A DNA stretch of 52,784 nucleotides from an uncultured Pseudomonas sp. (GCF_946885885.1 NZ_CAMPHN010000010.1:1-52784); one strand, 5' to 3'. Counted from the stretch's first letter, positions 30,196 through 39,295 are shown. Numbers and translations are program-made. The notes: generated by a model from the letters alone, not told the origin.

Positions 30196-30629
30196 TTCAA
30201 GCCTCCAAAGCCGGCTGCAAGCATAACTCAGGCAATGCTCGAGTTTATGACCGGTAGATTGGTGCTGAGCGCAGCGAAGCCCAACAAAGCGCGGCACGCT
30301 CATGTGGGAGGCGCTTTAGCGGCGAGCTTTTGACGTTGGTAATCGCGGCTAAAGCCCCTCCCACAAACCGGCAGCTGCGACAACGGCCAAATAGGGTGAG
30401 GATGTGGACGCCCCCTGTAGGAGCCAGCTTGCTGGCGATCTTTATGGGGCAGGCATCGCTGGGACGCCGGATCGCCAGCAAGGACTAGGCGTCCCCCTGG
30501 CTCCTACACATTTACTGCATAGCCCGGATAAGCCTTGGCGCAATCCGGGAATGCGCCAGATCACGCACAAGCAGAATCCCTGCGGCTACCCAGCGCCTAA
30601 ACTCGATAAACGACAATAAGGAGACCGAG
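30196..30629. other. Repeat-filled gap between gor and the VOC gene
   Basis: It holds a TGTGGGAGG-CGC element (30303-30365) whose ends pair with GCCCCTCCCACA, a TGTAGGAGCCAGC element (30414-30508) that closes with GGCTCCTACA, and a partial GTAGCCCGGAT-family copy (30519-30555). No gene is seen. A promoter for gor should lie near 30200-30260. Confidence 0.5.
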
Positions 30630-31052
30630 ATGCAGCCCACCCTCACCCATCTGGCCCTGCACGTTCCCGACCTGGACGCCTGCGTGGCCTTCTACAGCGA
30701 GTTCTGCGGCATGCGGGTGATCCACGAGCGCGCGGGCAAAGGCTCACGGATCGTCTGGATGGCCGAAGCGGGCAAGGAGCACCAGTTTATTTTCGTAATC
30801 ATGCCCGGCGGCCAGGACCGCCAGCTCGCCGCCGACGATTACAGCCACTTCGGCTTCGCCCTGAACAGCCGCGATGAGGTCGACCGCATCGCCGACCAGG
30901 CCGAAAAAGCCGGCTGCCTGATCTGGGCCCCGCGCGACGAACCCTACCCGGTCGGCTACTACTGCGGCCTACGCGACCCGGCGGGTAATTACGTCGAATT
31001 CAGCTACGGCCAACCGCTCGGGCCTGGCTCGGAGGCGATGCCGATTCCCTGA
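30630..31052 (+). CDS. VOC (glyoxalase/bleomycin-resistance) family protein
   Basis: This encodes a 140-residue single vicinal-oxygen-chelate module pair. It opens THLALHVPDLDACVAFYSEF, and the second half has HFGFALNSRDEVD and DPAGNYVEFSYG. The expected metal ligands (His7, the His of SHFGFAL and the Glu of YVEFS) are present. Family members include glyoxalase I, extradiol dioxygenases and fosfomycin- or methylmalonyl-CoA-related enzymes; the exact reaction cannot be told. AAGGAG precedes the ATG. It stands alone, flanked by repeats on both sides. Confidence 0.85.
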   Translation: MQPTLTHLALHVPDLDACVAFYSEFCGMRVIHERAGKGSRIVWMAEAGKEHQFIFVIMPGGQDRQLAADDYSHFGFALNSRDEVDRIADQAEKAGCLIWAPRDEPYPVGYYCGLRDPAGNYVEFSYGQPLGPGSEAMPIP

Positions 31053-31569
31053 GTAGGGCTCGCTTTTGTAGCCCGGATGCAATCCGGGAACGGTGCCCGA
31101 CGCAAAACCGCTCCTGGATTTCATCCAGGCTACGGGAGCTGTGTAGGGCGGGTGCACCCGCATAACCCACAAAGCCACCTCGCGGTGGCTTTGTATTCAA
31201 CAACATGCAGCTCATAGGTCGGGTTAGCGGCGACCGGGTTAGTTGCCAATAACGCCGTAAATGAACGCCGCGTAACCCGACAAGACGCCTGCGCGAAGTC
31301 CGCATAGAAACCTTGTTGGGTTACACGGCGGCCGGCTGCGGTGTCGTTGCTTGAAACACAACAATCGCCGTTAACCCAACCTACTACCCGGATTTCATCC
31401 AGGCTACGGGAGCTGTGTTGGGGGGGTGCAACCCGCCAGGGTAAAGGACAAAACGCGGCGGGTTGCACCCGCCCTACAGCTCTGCCCACCCGCATAACCC
31501 ATAAAAATCACAAAGCCACCTCGCGGTGGCTTTGTATTCGCTTACAACTCAAGGCGTGCAGCTTGCCCC
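31053..31569. other. Repeat-rich gap with a duplicated terminator segment
   Basis: It contains a hairpin-family copy (31068-31133), two copies of a 28-bp stretch GATTTCATCCAGG...CTGTGT (31117-31144 and 31391-31418), and two copies of the ACAAAGCCACC hairpin (31169-31194 and 31510-31535). The arrangement looks like an old segmental duplication. No gene is seen. Confidence 0.55.
31510..31535 (-). terminator. galU terminator
   Basis: A perfect 11-bp stem (ACAAAGCCACC with GGTGGCTTTGT) with a 4-nt loop is followed, on the minus strand, by GATTTTTAT. It lies 35 bp after the galU stop. An identical hairpin lies at 31169-31194. Confidence 0.75.
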
Positions 31570-32409
31570 TCAGTACGCCTTACCCGGCTTATAGAGGTTC
31601 TCGAAGCAGAAGTTGGTCGCTTCGATATAACCCTCGGCGCCGCCGCAATCGAAACGCTGGCCTTTGAATTTGTAGGCCAGCACGCAGCCGTCCTGGGCCT
31701 GTTTCATCAGCGCGTCGGTGATCTGGATTTCGCCGCCCTTGCCCGGCGCGGTCTGTTCGATCAGGTCGAAGATGTCCGGGGTGAGGATGTAGCGGCCGAT
31801 GATCGCCAGGTTCGACGGCGCGTCTTCCGGCTTGGGCTTCTCGACCATGCTGTTAACCCGGTAGATGTCGTCGCGGATCATTTCGCCGGAAATCACCCCG
31901 TACTTGTGGGTTTCCTCCGGCGGCACTTCCTGGATCGCCACGATCGAGCAGCGGAACTGATTGTACAGCTTGACCATCTGGCTCAGTACGCCGTCGCCTT
32001 CCAGGTTCAGACAGAGGTCGTCGGCCAGCACCACGGCGAAGGGTTCGTCGCCGATCAGCGGGCGGCCGCAGAGAATCGCGTGGCCCAGGCCCTTCATCTC
32101 GACCTGACGGGTGTAGGAGAAGCTGCACTCGTCGATCAGACGGCGAATACCGACCAGGTATTTCTCCTTATCGGTATCGCGGATCTGGTGTTCGAGTTCG
32201 TAGCTGATGTCGAAGTGGTCTTCCAAAGAACGCTTGCCGCGGCCGGTAACCATGGCGATCTGCTTCAAGCCGGCCTCCAGCGCCTCTTCGACGCCGTACT
32301 GGATCAGCGGCTTGTTCACGATCGGCAGCATTTCCTTGGGCATTGCCTTGGTCGCAGGCAAAAAGCGAGTGCCGTAGCCGGCTGCGGGGAACAAGCATTT
32401 TTTAATCAT
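31570..32409 (-). CDS. galU: UTP-glucose-1-phosphate uridylyltransferase
   Basis: GalU makes UDP-glucose from UTP and glucose 1-phosphate. The 279-residue length is normal. The nucleotidyltransferase motif AAGYGTRFLPATKAMPKEMLP is at residues 9-29, followed by the family's VLADDL and VEKPKPEDAPS stretches. It is downstream of UDP-glucose dehydrogenase on the same strand (41 bp gap), so the pair produces UDP-glucose and then UDP-glucuronate for exopolysaccharide, LPS and lipid A modification. Confidence 0.96.
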   Translation of the reverse strand: MIKKCLFPAAGYGTRFLPATKAMPKEMLPIVNKPLIQYGVEEALEAGLKQIAMVTGRGKRSLEDHFDISYELEHQIRDTDKEKYLVGIRRLIDECSFSYTRQVEMKGLGHAILCGRPLIGDEPFAVVLADDLCLNLEGDGVLSQMVKLYNQFRCSIVAIQEVPPEETHKYGVISGEMIRDDIYRVNSMVEKPKPEDAPSNLAIIGRYILTPDIFDLIEQTAPGKGGEIQITDALMKQAQDGCVLAYKFKGQRFDCGGAEGYIEATNFCFENLYKPGKAY

Positions 32410-32450
32410 GGGAGACCTTAAAAATGGGACGAAATCGCCGGCGCAGTCTA

Positions 32451-33812
32451 TCAGGCTGCATGCGCCTTACAATGCCCTACAGCCGGCCGACCTATACCGC
32501 GGTAGAGGAAACCCAATTCCGCGAGTTGTTTTGCGTCGTAGATGTTGCGACCGTCGAACAGCACGGGCATGCGCATCGCGCCACGAATCCGCACGAAGTC
32601 GGGCTGGCGAAACTGTTTCCACTCGGTGAGCAGCACCACCGCATCGGCGCCTTCCGCCACGCAGTAGAGCGATTCGCTCAAACGCAGTTGCCCGCTGTCG
32701 ATGGCGCGCCCATAACGTGCCGCCACTGCACCAGTGGCAACCGGGTCACAGGCTTGCACCTGCGCCCCGGCCGCGAGCAAGGCATCCAGCAGCACCAGGC
32801 TCGGCGCCTCGCGCAGGTCGTCGGTGCCAGGCTTGAAAGCCAAGCCCCAGAGCGCCACGACGCGGCCCTGCAGGTGTCCGGAAAAATGCTCGCGCAACGC
32901 TTGGAACAGCAAGGTTTTCTGCAACGCATTACGTGCTTCGACTGCACGCAGAATGCCCGGTTCAATACCTTCTTGCTCCGCCGCGCGGATCAAGGCGCGC
33001 ACATCCTTGGGGAAACATGAGCCGCCGTAGCCGCAGCCGGCATAGATGAAATGCGTGCCGATGCGTTTGTCGCTGCCGATGCCGCGGCGGACTTCTTCGA
33101 TATCCACGTCCAGACGTGCGCACAGCCCCGCCATCTCGTTGATAAAGGAAATCTTGGTGGCGAGAAAGGCATTGGCCGCGTACTTACTGAACTCGGCGGC
33201 GCGCACGCTCATGCACAGCAGACGCTCGTGATTACGTAAGAATGGTGCGTACAAGCGCCGCAACAGCTCGGTGGCCGCCGGCTCGTCGCAGCCGATCAGC
33301 ACCCGATCCGGGCGCATGAAATCGTCGATCGCCGAACCTTCCTTAAGAAACTCGGGATTGCTGGCCAAGACCACCTTGAAGCCCTTGCCGCGTTGCGCCA
33401 GGCCCGCGTTTATCCGCTGCGCCACACGCTCGGCCGTGCCCACCGGCACCGTGGATTTATCCACCACCAGGCACGCCTGCTGCAGGCGCTCGCCCAGCTC
33501 GTCCGCCACGGCCAGGACATGCGACAGATCGGCCGAGCCGTCCTCGCCGCTTGGTGTGCCCACCGCGATAAACACGACCTCGGCACGTTCGATGCCCTTC
33601 CCCAGGTTGTGGCAGAAGCTCAGTTGGCCGCTGGCCAGATGGGCCTTGAGCATCGGTTCCAATCCCGGCTCGTAGATCGGCACTTCGCCGCGTGCCAGTC
33701 GCGCCACCCGCGATGCGTCGCGCTCGACGCAGACCACCCGGTTACCCATTTCGGCAAAACAGGCCGCCGACACCAACCCCACATAACCCGCCCCGATTAC
33801 GCAAATTCGCAT
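32451..33812 (-). CDS. ugd: UDP-glucose 6-dehydrogenase
   Basis: This NAD-dependent enzyme oxidises UDP-glucose twice to UDP-glucuronate. The 453-residue protein starts MRICVIGAGYVGLVSA (Rossmann motif), has the central dimer domain with FLATKISFINEMA, and the catalytic Cys in GYGGSCFPKDV. GGAGG lies just upstream of the ATG at 33812, and the frame upstream has no homology. It is paired with galU. The symbol ugd/udg is used for both E. coli and Pseudomonas homologues. Confidence 0.95.
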   Translation of the reverse strand: MRICVIGAGYVGLVSAACFAEMGNRVVCVERDASRVARLARGEVPIYEPGLEPMLKAHLASGQLSFCHNLGKGIERAEVVFIAVGTPSGEDGSADLSHVLAVADELGERLQQACLVVDKSTVPVGTAERVAQRINAGLAQRGKGFKVVLASNPEFLKEGSAIDDFMRPDRVLIGCDEPAATELLRRLYAPFLRNHERLLCMSVRAAEFSKYAANAFLATKISFINEMAGLCARLDVDIEEVRRGIGSDKRIGTHFIYAGCGYGGSCFPKDVRALIRAAEQEGIEPGILRAVEARNALQKTLLFQALREHFSGHLQGRVVALWGLAFKPGTDDLREAPSLVLLDALLAAGAQVQACDPVATGAVAARYGRAIDSGQLRLSESLYCVAEGADAVVLLTEWKQFRQPDFVRIRGAMRMPVLFDGRNIYDAKQLAELGFLYRGIGRPAVGHCKAHAA

Positions 33813-34054
33813 CGCCGCATCCTCCATATGAGTTGCAGCGATTGCAGCTAAAGGCGGTGGCACGGGTATGACAGGGCCGCGACAATCCCATGACAGGGGC
33901 ATCGACACCAAGATCGGTGGCCAGAGTCGATGGCATTCGAAAGTCCCACTCAGTCCCCCGGCAAGCTGATCGCGGTTCCCGCGACCAGACAATGCCCTCC
34001 AGTTGCCTTGCCTAAGTCGACATATCTGCTAAAACTCAAGACAGCGAGTGGCAC

Positions 34055-34081
34055 TCAAGATCCTCCTCAACTGGCCGACTT
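34055..34081 (+). promoter_or_regulatory. Likely FliA (sigma-28) promoter of the chemoreceptor
   Basis: TCAAG at 34055-34059, a 14-base spacer and GCCGACTT at 34074-34081 match the sigma-28 consensus TCAAG-N14-GCCGATA. It lies 58 bases upstream of the chemoreceptor start in the 327-bp divergent gap 33813-34139, where no other element was found. Chemoreceptor genes are a usual FliA target. Confidence 0.6.
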
Positions 34082-34139
34082 ATTGCTTAAGGCCAGCCAC
34101 GCCGGCCACCGAATCACTTCAATTGCAGGCCGTAGAAAT

Positions 34140-35666
34140 ATGAAAGATGCCAGCCTCAAGGTCAGAATGGGCCTTTATGTCGTTGCCCTGATCACGCTCA
34201 TCCTCACCGCCTTTTCATATTTCAATTACCAAAGCATCAAAAACAACCGGACCAAGCACATCGTCGAATCCACTCAGCGCGTCAGCGAACGCCTAAAACT
34301 GTCCCTGCCCGGGCCTCTGTGGAACTATGAAAAAAAGTTCGCCGAGGCCGCCATCAAGTCCGAATTGAGCGACCCGAGCATCTCCTCGATCCTGGTGACC
34401 AACGGTCCCAAGATCGTCGCCGGCTTCACCAAGGACAACGCCGGCGAGGTTGTGCCGATCAGCGAAACTCCAGCCGATACAAGCGGTTATCTGAACGAAG
34501 AAATCTTCTATGAAGACGGCAGCGACAAGAAGCTGGTTGGCCAGTTGCTCATTCAATCCAGCGATGCCGGCCTGAAGGAAGAGCTCGACGGCCTGCTGCT
34601 GCGCTCCGTCATGCAAACGCTGTTATTGGATGTGGCGATCATCGTCATTCTGATGTTGCTGCTGCACTCGAACGTTCTTCGTCCCCTGCACCACATGAAT
34701 AGCGCCCTGGCCGACTTGTCCAAGGGCGAAGGCGACCTGACCCGGCGCCTGGCGATAAAAAGAATGGACGAAGTGGGCAGCCTGGCCGAGAACACCAACC
34801 AGTTCGTCGAGAAACTGCAAAACATCATCAGGGAAATAAAAGCGCTATCGGAACGTGTATTGCATTCCAGCAATACCTGCCAGGAACACGCCAACCAGAA
34901 CTCCCGCAGTATCAATTCGCAGCAGCTGGAACTCGATCAAGTCGCCACCGCGATCACCGAAATGACCAGTGCGGTCGAAGAGGTCGCGCAGAACGCCCTC
35001 AGCACCTCCCAGGTGACCGACGAGGCCAGCCAGCACGTTAACAAGGCCGTGGAGCTGTCCGGGCATGCCAACCAGGCCATCGCCGGGCTGGTCGCGGAAG
35101 TGGAAAAAGTGGCCAACCTCACCCAATCCCTGGCCCAGGAAAGCGGCGCCATCGACAAGGTCATCGAGGTGATCAACGCCATCGCCGAGCAGACCAACCT
35201 GCTGGCCCTGAACGCCGCCATCGAGGCCGCCCGCGCCGGCGAACAGGGCCGCGGTTTCGCCGTGGTCGCCGACGAGGTGCGGGTGCTGGCCGGGCGGACC
35301 CGCAACTCCACAGAAGAGATACGCACCATCATTTCGCGCCTACAGGGCTCGACGCACAATGTGGTGGAGGCCATGGAGCTCAGCCGCAACATGGCCACCG
35401 AGGCCGGCCGCGAGTCGGAAGTGGTGCAGGAGTCGGTGCTGCGCTTTCACGAAACCATGCAGAAAATCCGCGAGATGAATACCTATATCGCCCAAGCCGC
35501 CGAAGAGCAGCACAGCGTGGCCGAAGGCATCAGCCAAAGCCTGGTGAGGATTTCCGGGCTGAATACCGAAAATACCGAGAACATCGAATTGACCAAATCC
35601 GAGAATGCCACCCTGCAAGAACTCTCCGCGCACTTGGATAGCCTGATCCACCGATTCAAGGCGTAG
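34140..35666 (+). CDS. Methyl-accepting chemotaxis protein
   Basis: This encodes a 508-residue transmembrane chemoreceptor: TM1 (about 10-28), a short periplasmic sensor of about 130 residues, TM2 (about 160-180, [15 protein letters not shown]), HAMP (about 182-235, [20 protein letters not shown]) and the cytoplasmic signalling domain. Its hairpin tip [20 protein letters not shown] binds CheA/CheW. The ATG at 34140 starts a typical [14 protein letters not shown] leader; the longer frame upstream is not conserved in character. No strong ribosome binding site is seen. The solute-binding protein just downstream may feed it a ligand, but the small sensor domain could also bind directly. The ligand is unknown. 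Confidence 0.92.
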   Translation: MKDASLKVRMGLYVVALITLILTAFSYFNYQSIKNNRTKHIVESTQRVSERLKLSLPGPLWNYEKKFAEAAIKSELSDPSISSILVTNGPKIVAGFTKDNAGEVVPISETPADTSGYLNEEIFYEDGSDKKLVGQLLIQSSDAGLKEELDGLLLRSVMQTLLLDVAIIVILMLLLHSNVLRPLHHMNSALADLSKGEGDLTRRLAIKRMDEVGSLAENTNQFVEKLQNIIREIKALSERVLHSSNTCQEHANQNSRSINSQQLELDQVATAITEMTSAVEEVAQNALSTSQVTDEASQHVNKAVELSGHANQAIAGLVAEVEKVANLTQSLAQESGAIDKVIEVINAIAEQTNLLALNAAIEAARAGEQGRGFAVVADEVRVLAGRTRNSTEEIRTIISRLQGSTHNVVEAMELSRNMATEAGRESEVVQESVLRFHETMQKIREMNTYIAQAAEEQHSVAEGISQSLVRISGLNTENTENIELTKSENATLQELSAHLDSLIHRFKA

Positions 35667-35719
35667 CTCCTCGTTCGGGAGCATGCCAACGGCGGCACGG
35701 GCAATCGATAAAGCCCCAG

Positions 35720-35742
35720 AGCGGTGTTTGCCCACCGCTTTT
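35720..35742 (+). terminator. Weak terminator between chemoreceptor and solute-binding protein
   Basis: AGCGGTG pairs with CACCGCT across a 6-nt loop and is followed by TTT. The stem is 7 bp and the T-run short, so partial read-through into the gene at 35765 is plausible. Confidence 0.4.
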
Positions 35743-35764
35743 CACCGTTGTTGAGGAAACCACC

Positions 35765-36493
35765 ATGAGAAAACTGCTCGCTCTCGCTCTTCTGCTCGGT
35801 TCCACCGCCCTCAGTGCGCAAACCATCACCGCCGCCGGCGATCCCTGGCCACCCTTCCTCGATCCGGACCATCCTCAGCAAGGGGTCGCCACGGAACTGG
35901 TCAAGGCCGCCTTCGCCTCCCAGGGGCACGAACTGAAGTTGAACTTCGTGCCTTGGCAGCGAGCCCTGGATGGTGTCAAGGAAGGCGAATACGACGTACT
36001 GATCGGCGCCTGGAAGACCCAGGAACGGGAAGGCTTTCTCAAGTTCAGCGAGCCCTACATGTCCAACGACGTCAAATTCATCAAGAAGAAAGGCAGCGAC
36101 TTCGAGTACTCCGGCATGGATAGCTTGAACGGCAAAACCATCGGCACCGTGCGCGGCTATGGCTATGGCGATACCTTCGAGAAGGCCAGCAACTTCAAGA
36201 AAGAGGAAGCCGCCAACCTGATGCCCAGCATCCTCAAAGTGATCGGCGGTCGCATCGACCTCACCCTGGAAGACGAGGTGGTCGCCAAAAACCTGATCAG
36301 CAAGGAAAATCCGGAAGCCTTGGAACAGATCGAGTTCGTCGCCACGCCGATGTCCAGTAACGGCCTGTATGTCGCCGGTGGGTTGAAAAACCCGAAGCAT
36401 GAAGAAATCATCGCCGCATTCAACAAGGGTCTGGCAGCCATCAAGGCCGATGGCACCTTCGACGCCATCCTGCAACGCAACGGCATCAAGTAA
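35765..36493 (+). CDS. Family-3 periplasmic solute-binding protein
   Basis: This encodes a 242-residue protein with a Sec signal peptide (MRKLLALALLLGSTALSAQ) followed by a bilobed SBP_bac_3 domain of the amino-acid-binding type. Typical features are AAGDPWPPFLD at the mature N terminus, VPWQRALDGVKEGEYDVLIGAW and a repeated lobe near LNGKTIGTVRGYGYG. No ABC permease or ATPase genes are nearby, so it is an orphan. Such orphans in pseudomonads often serve transport elsewhere or present ligand to a chemoreceptor, and the chemoreceptor immediately upstream fits that. GAGGAAACC precedes the ATG. Confidence 0.88.
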   Translation: MRKLLALALLLGSTALSAQTITAAGDPWPPFLDPDHPQQGVATELVKAAFASQGHELKLNFVPWQRALDGVKEGEYDVLIGAWKTQEREGFLKFSEPYMSNDVKFIKKKGSDFEYSGMDSLNGKTIGTVRGYGYGDTFEKASNFKKEEAANLMPSILKVIGGRIDLTLEDEVVAKNLISKENPEALEQIEFVATPMSSNGLYVAGGLKNPKHEEIIAAFNKGLAAIKADGTFDAILQRNGIK

Positions 36494-36607
36494 ACGACCG
36501 CCTCCCAGGCCCGCGCGGCGTGCCTGGGATGACGGGCTCACCAGACACTGCGCGGCATCCAGAACCGCAGCTGTCGGCTCGGCGGGGCGCGCCTCACGTT
36601 CACGCCA

Positions 36608-36715
36608 TCATGCCCGCCGACGATCATGCATCTGTTCGAATTTGCCCTGGGTGCTCCAGCGCCGGAACGTCCGATAGACGTTCTGCCTGCGCGGGAAGTA
36701 CGCAGGCAACATCCG
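36608..36715 (-). pseudogene. Fragment of an IS5-family transposase (OrfA)
   Basis: The minus-strand frame ending in TGA at 36610-36608 reads RMLPAYFPRRQNVYRTF, then RRWSTQGKFEQMHDR. This matches the C-terminal end of IS5-group OrfA (LPxxFPPWQTVYRxFRRW). About 36 residues remain with no start, and the right side runs into the repeat end at 36714-36750. It is a dead remnant. Confidence 0.7.
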
Positions 36716-36750
36716 CCTGCCTCGCCTAGGTTTTTCAACGGCCTGCTAAC
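36714..36750. repeat. End of MITE-like repeat, copy C
   Basis: GCCTGCCTCGCCTAGG then TTTTTCAACGGCCTGCTAAC is the right end of the element seen whole at 19751 and 23286. Its inner part is replaced by the transposase remnant. The rest of the gap 36494-36872 shows only a CCCAGGC/GCCTGGG hairpin (36506-36530) after the solute-binding protein gene. Confidence 0.65.
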
Positions 36751-36872
36751 AACAATCCTCTCACCAGCCTCGCAAAAGCCAGGCTTTTGATCCTTAATCA
36801 ACTACCCGATGCTTTTGTCCGGCTCCGGGCCGTTGTGCAAGACGTGTTGCCGATAAGGAAATTGAGGAAGTT

Positions 36873-37553
36873 ATGACCAACCGCGAACAACTCCATCGAG
36901 ATGGCTATGTACTGCTGCGTGGCGCGATCCCGGCCGAGTGGCTGGGTGATCTTCGCGCGGTGTTCGAGGCGGGCGTAAAGCCGTCGGCCGATTGGCCGGT
37001 ACCGCGTGGCATGGACTGGCGCCATTCGCTGCTCGACCTCGACTCGAAGGTTCAGGCCCTGTGCCGTCTGCCGCAGATGCTGGCGGCGGTCGGCGAGTTG
37101 ATCGGCGAACGCTTCTTCCTCGCCCAGGTCGAGGGACGCGAGCCCCTGGCTGGCGGCGGTCATCAGCAGCTGCACCGCGACTTGTCGGCCCAGCGGCCGG
37201 GCGACATGGTCAACGCTCTGGCTTATTTCGACGACTACGGCGCCGAGAACGGCGCGACCCGTATCGTCCCCGCCAGCCATCGCCCCGAGCGGGCGGAGCC
37301 GCCATTCGACTTCAATGACGAGTCCCGCTCGGTGCAGCTTTCAGGCTGCGCGGGCGACATCCTGGTGTTCGATGTCGACCTGGTGCACGCGGGCAGCCTG
37401 AACGCCAGCGGCGCACGCCGGCGCACCCTCCTGATCAGCTACTTTGCCGAGTCACTATACGCTTCGCACCGTGAGACAGCGAACCTGCGAGGTATTCGAA
37501 TGGACACTAGCGACAGGTTCGATCCCGCGGATTTTGCCTTGGGGGCCATCTAG
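36873..37553 (+). CDS. Phytanoyl-CoA dioxygenase (PhyH) family protein, complete copy
   Basis: This encodes a 226-residue Fe(II)/2-oxoglutarate dioxygenase-like protein. The iron triad His101-x-Asp103 (QLHRDLS) and His172 (LVHAGS) is visible, and an Arg at about 183 (RRRTLLISY) would bind 2-oxoglutarate. PhyH-type enzymes hydroxylate varied small molecules, including ectoine and amino acids; the substrate here is unknown. GAGGAA lies five bases before the ATG. A second copy missing its first 28 residues is at 52043-52641, and the similarity continues past both stops into AGCCTAACTAGGCT. The gene marks the left edge of the segment with the Rieske operon. Confidence 0.88.
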   Translation: MTNREQLHRDGYVLLRGAIPAEWLGDLRAVFEAGVKPSADWPVPRGMDWRHSLLDLDSKVQALCRLPQMLAAVGELIGERFFLAQVEGREPLAGGGHQQLHRDLSAQRPGDMVNALAYFDDYGAENGATRIVPASHRPERAEPPFDFNDESRSVQLSGCAGDILVFDVDLVHAGSLNASGARRRTLLISYFAESLYASHRETANLRGIRMDTSDRFDPADFALGAI

Positions 37554-37623
37554 CCTAACTAGGCTCATATGGACTGATAATGGTCAAAAGCAGTCATCCA
37601 GCGCCTACTAATTCGGGGGCGAT

Positions 37624-38850
37624 TCATTTCTCCAGATCTACGACCGCCACCGTCGAGCTGGCGATGCCGTTGGGTAAAGGTTGGTGATGCAATGGCGCAC
37701 CGTCTTGTAGGTGCGCGCCGCTGACTCGCCGCTGACTGACCGTGATGGCCAACAACCCGGCGCTGAAGGCAAAGAACAGGTACAGCCAGGCCGCTCCGAA
37801 GTACTCCATCAGTATGCCCGCCAGCAACGGCCCTATGCAGGCACCCACGCCGAAGGTAATTAACAGCATGCCGGCCAGCGACACGCGCAACTGCGGCTCG
37901 ATATTGTCGTTGGCGAGGGCGACGCCCAAGGGGTAGAGGCAGAATTGCAGGAAACCCACCGCAGCACTGAGCAGCAACATGCCCGGCAGTGATATATCGG
38001 GCAGCCAAGCCATCGCCAGACAGATCACCGATAACAGCAGAGAAGCGCCGCGAATCAGGCTGGCCCGCGGTAGCCGATCAGACAGCAGGCCCAGTGGCAG
38101 CTGCGCCAGCAGCCCTGCGCCAATCGCCACGGCCATAAATAAGCCGACCTGCGAAGTGTTCAGGCCATGCTTACTGGCGAAGATTGAGGCCAGGCCGTAA
38201 AAGCCGCCATTGATCATCCCGGATACCAGGATAGTCATCAGCGATTGCGGCAGGCGCCGGATAAACAGACGCACAGCAATTGCAGACTGCTCCATGGCCG
38301 CCGGATGCATGCTGCGGGTCAGCGCAACTGGCACCATGCACAGGGAAAAGGCCATTGCCACACCGATCAGGCCCAGAACGCCGAGTTCACCGCTGACGGT
38401 CAATACCAGTTGGCCTAGCATCATGCCGACATAACTGGCGACCATATACAGCGCCAGCACCCGCCCGCGCTGCTGGCTCTGCGCGCAGTCGTTGAGCCAG
38501 CTTTCCAGCACCATCAGTTGGCACATCGTGGCCATGCCGACAATAGCGCGTAGCAGCAGCCAGAACCACAGCTCGCCGGTGAAGGCATGGCTTAGCACTG
38601 CTGCCGAGATCAGCCCCGCGCAAGCAACATAGGTACGGATATGGCCGACGCTGGCGATCAGGCGATAACCCAACTTGGCCCCCAGGATCATCCCTAGTGA
38701 GTTGGCGGCCATCAGCGCGCCGCCCTTGAGCCCGCCACCGCCGCTGGCCTCCATGCGCAGCGCCAGGTACGTCATCAATAGGGTCGAGCCCAGCTGCATC
38801 AGCAACGCCGCCAGGTACAGCGCGCCGAAAGTCCTTGTTAGTCCCAGCAT
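37624..38850 (-). CDS. Major facilitator superfamily transporter (YcaD-like)
   Basis: This encodes a 408-residue inner-membrane protein with 12 predicted helices. The MFS loop signature LGAKLGYRLIASVGHIRTY lies between helices 2 and 3, and a matching one (LLSDRLPRASLI) comes in the second half. The pattern, with FLQFCLYPLGVALANDNI, resembles the YcaD/UhpC-like branch of unknown substrate. AAGGAG precedes the ATG at 38850. A strong terminator lies just upstream (38873-38905), so this gene is probably not on the Rieske operon transcript except by read-through, although it may export or import a related compound. Confidence 0.85.
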   Translation of the reverse strand: MLGLTRTFGALYLAALLMQLGSTLLMTYLALRMEASGGGGLKGGALMAANSLGMILGAKLGYRLIASVGHIRTYVACAGLISAAVLSHAFTGELWFWLLLRAIVGMATMCQLMVLESWLNDCAQSQQRGRVLALYMVASYVGMMLGQLVLTVSGELGVLGLIGVAMAFSLCMVPVALTRSMHPAAMEQSAIAVRLFIRRLPQSLMTILVSGMINGGFYGLASIFASKHGLNTSQVGLFMAVAIGAGLLAQLPLGLLSDRLPRASLIRGASLLLSVICLAMAWLPDISLPGMLLLSAAVGFLQFCLYPLGVALANDNIEPQLRVSLAGMLLITFGVGACIGPLLAGILMEYFGAAWLYLFFAFSAGLLAITVSQRRVSGAHLQDGAPLHHQPLPNGIASSTVAVVDLEK

Positions 38851-38872
38851 CGTTGGCTCCTTGGCCAGCACG

Positions 38873-38905
38873 AAAAAAGCCGCCACCCGGCAAGCGGGTG
38901 GCGGC
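38873..38905 (-). terminator. Strong terminator ending the Rieske-to-cupin operon
   Basis: An 11-bp perfect stem (GCCGCCACCCG with CGGGTGGCGGC), a 5-nt loop and, on the minus strand, six T form an intrinsic terminator 19 bases after the cupin stop. It separates the operon from the MFS gene. Confidence 0.85.
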
Positions 38906-38923
38906 AGTTAATTGGTTAACAAC

Positions 38924-39295
38924 TCAGGCCAGGCCGTGACGCTGTTTCCAGTCGCCCGGATGCACCACGTAGCCGAACAGCGCATGGCCGCCGTAAACCA
39001 GCTCGGTGCCTTCGGGAATCCACAGCAACTGCCCTGGCGATACCCGGTACAGCTCGCCATTGGCCTGCAGCTCGAAGCAGCCCTCGATGACGAAAATCAC
39101 CTCGTCGTAGAGCAAGGTCCAGCTGACCTCGGCGCCTTCCCAGCGAGCGAAACCGATGCCGATATTGGGCGATATTTCGTTGCTGATCGCCCTCGCGACA
39201 AAGGCGCTGCCGGGCGGGCCACCACGGGGGGTGAAGTTCAGGTCACGATGGTCGACCCGCAACACCGGGCCCTTACCTGAGGTTGTCGGGCTCAT
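38924..39295 (-). CDS. EutQ-like cupin protein
   Basis: This encodes a 123-residue single-domain cupin (core about 50-105) with the pattern LLYDEVIFVIEGCFELQANGE and PGQLLWIPEGTELVYG, as in EutQ-type and other small cupins. The usual metal His residues are largely absent in the first cupin motif (DEVIFVIEG), as in EutQ. It overlaps the preceding FAD oxidoreductase as ATGA and is the last gene before the terminator. A role in handling an amine or aldehyde intermediate is likely but unproven. Confidence 0.8.
   Translation of the reverse strand: MSPTTSGKGPVLRVDHRDLNFTPRGGPPGSAFVARAISNEISPNIGIGFARWEGAEVSWTLLYDEVIFVIEGCFELQANGELYRVSPGQLLWIPEGTELVYGGHALFGYVVHPGDWKQRHGLA

Noticed and set aside
33930..34139. 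N-terminal extension of the chemoreceptor from an upstream ATG
   Set aside because: It would place 70 polar residues before the first membrane helix and would overlap the likely FliA promoter.
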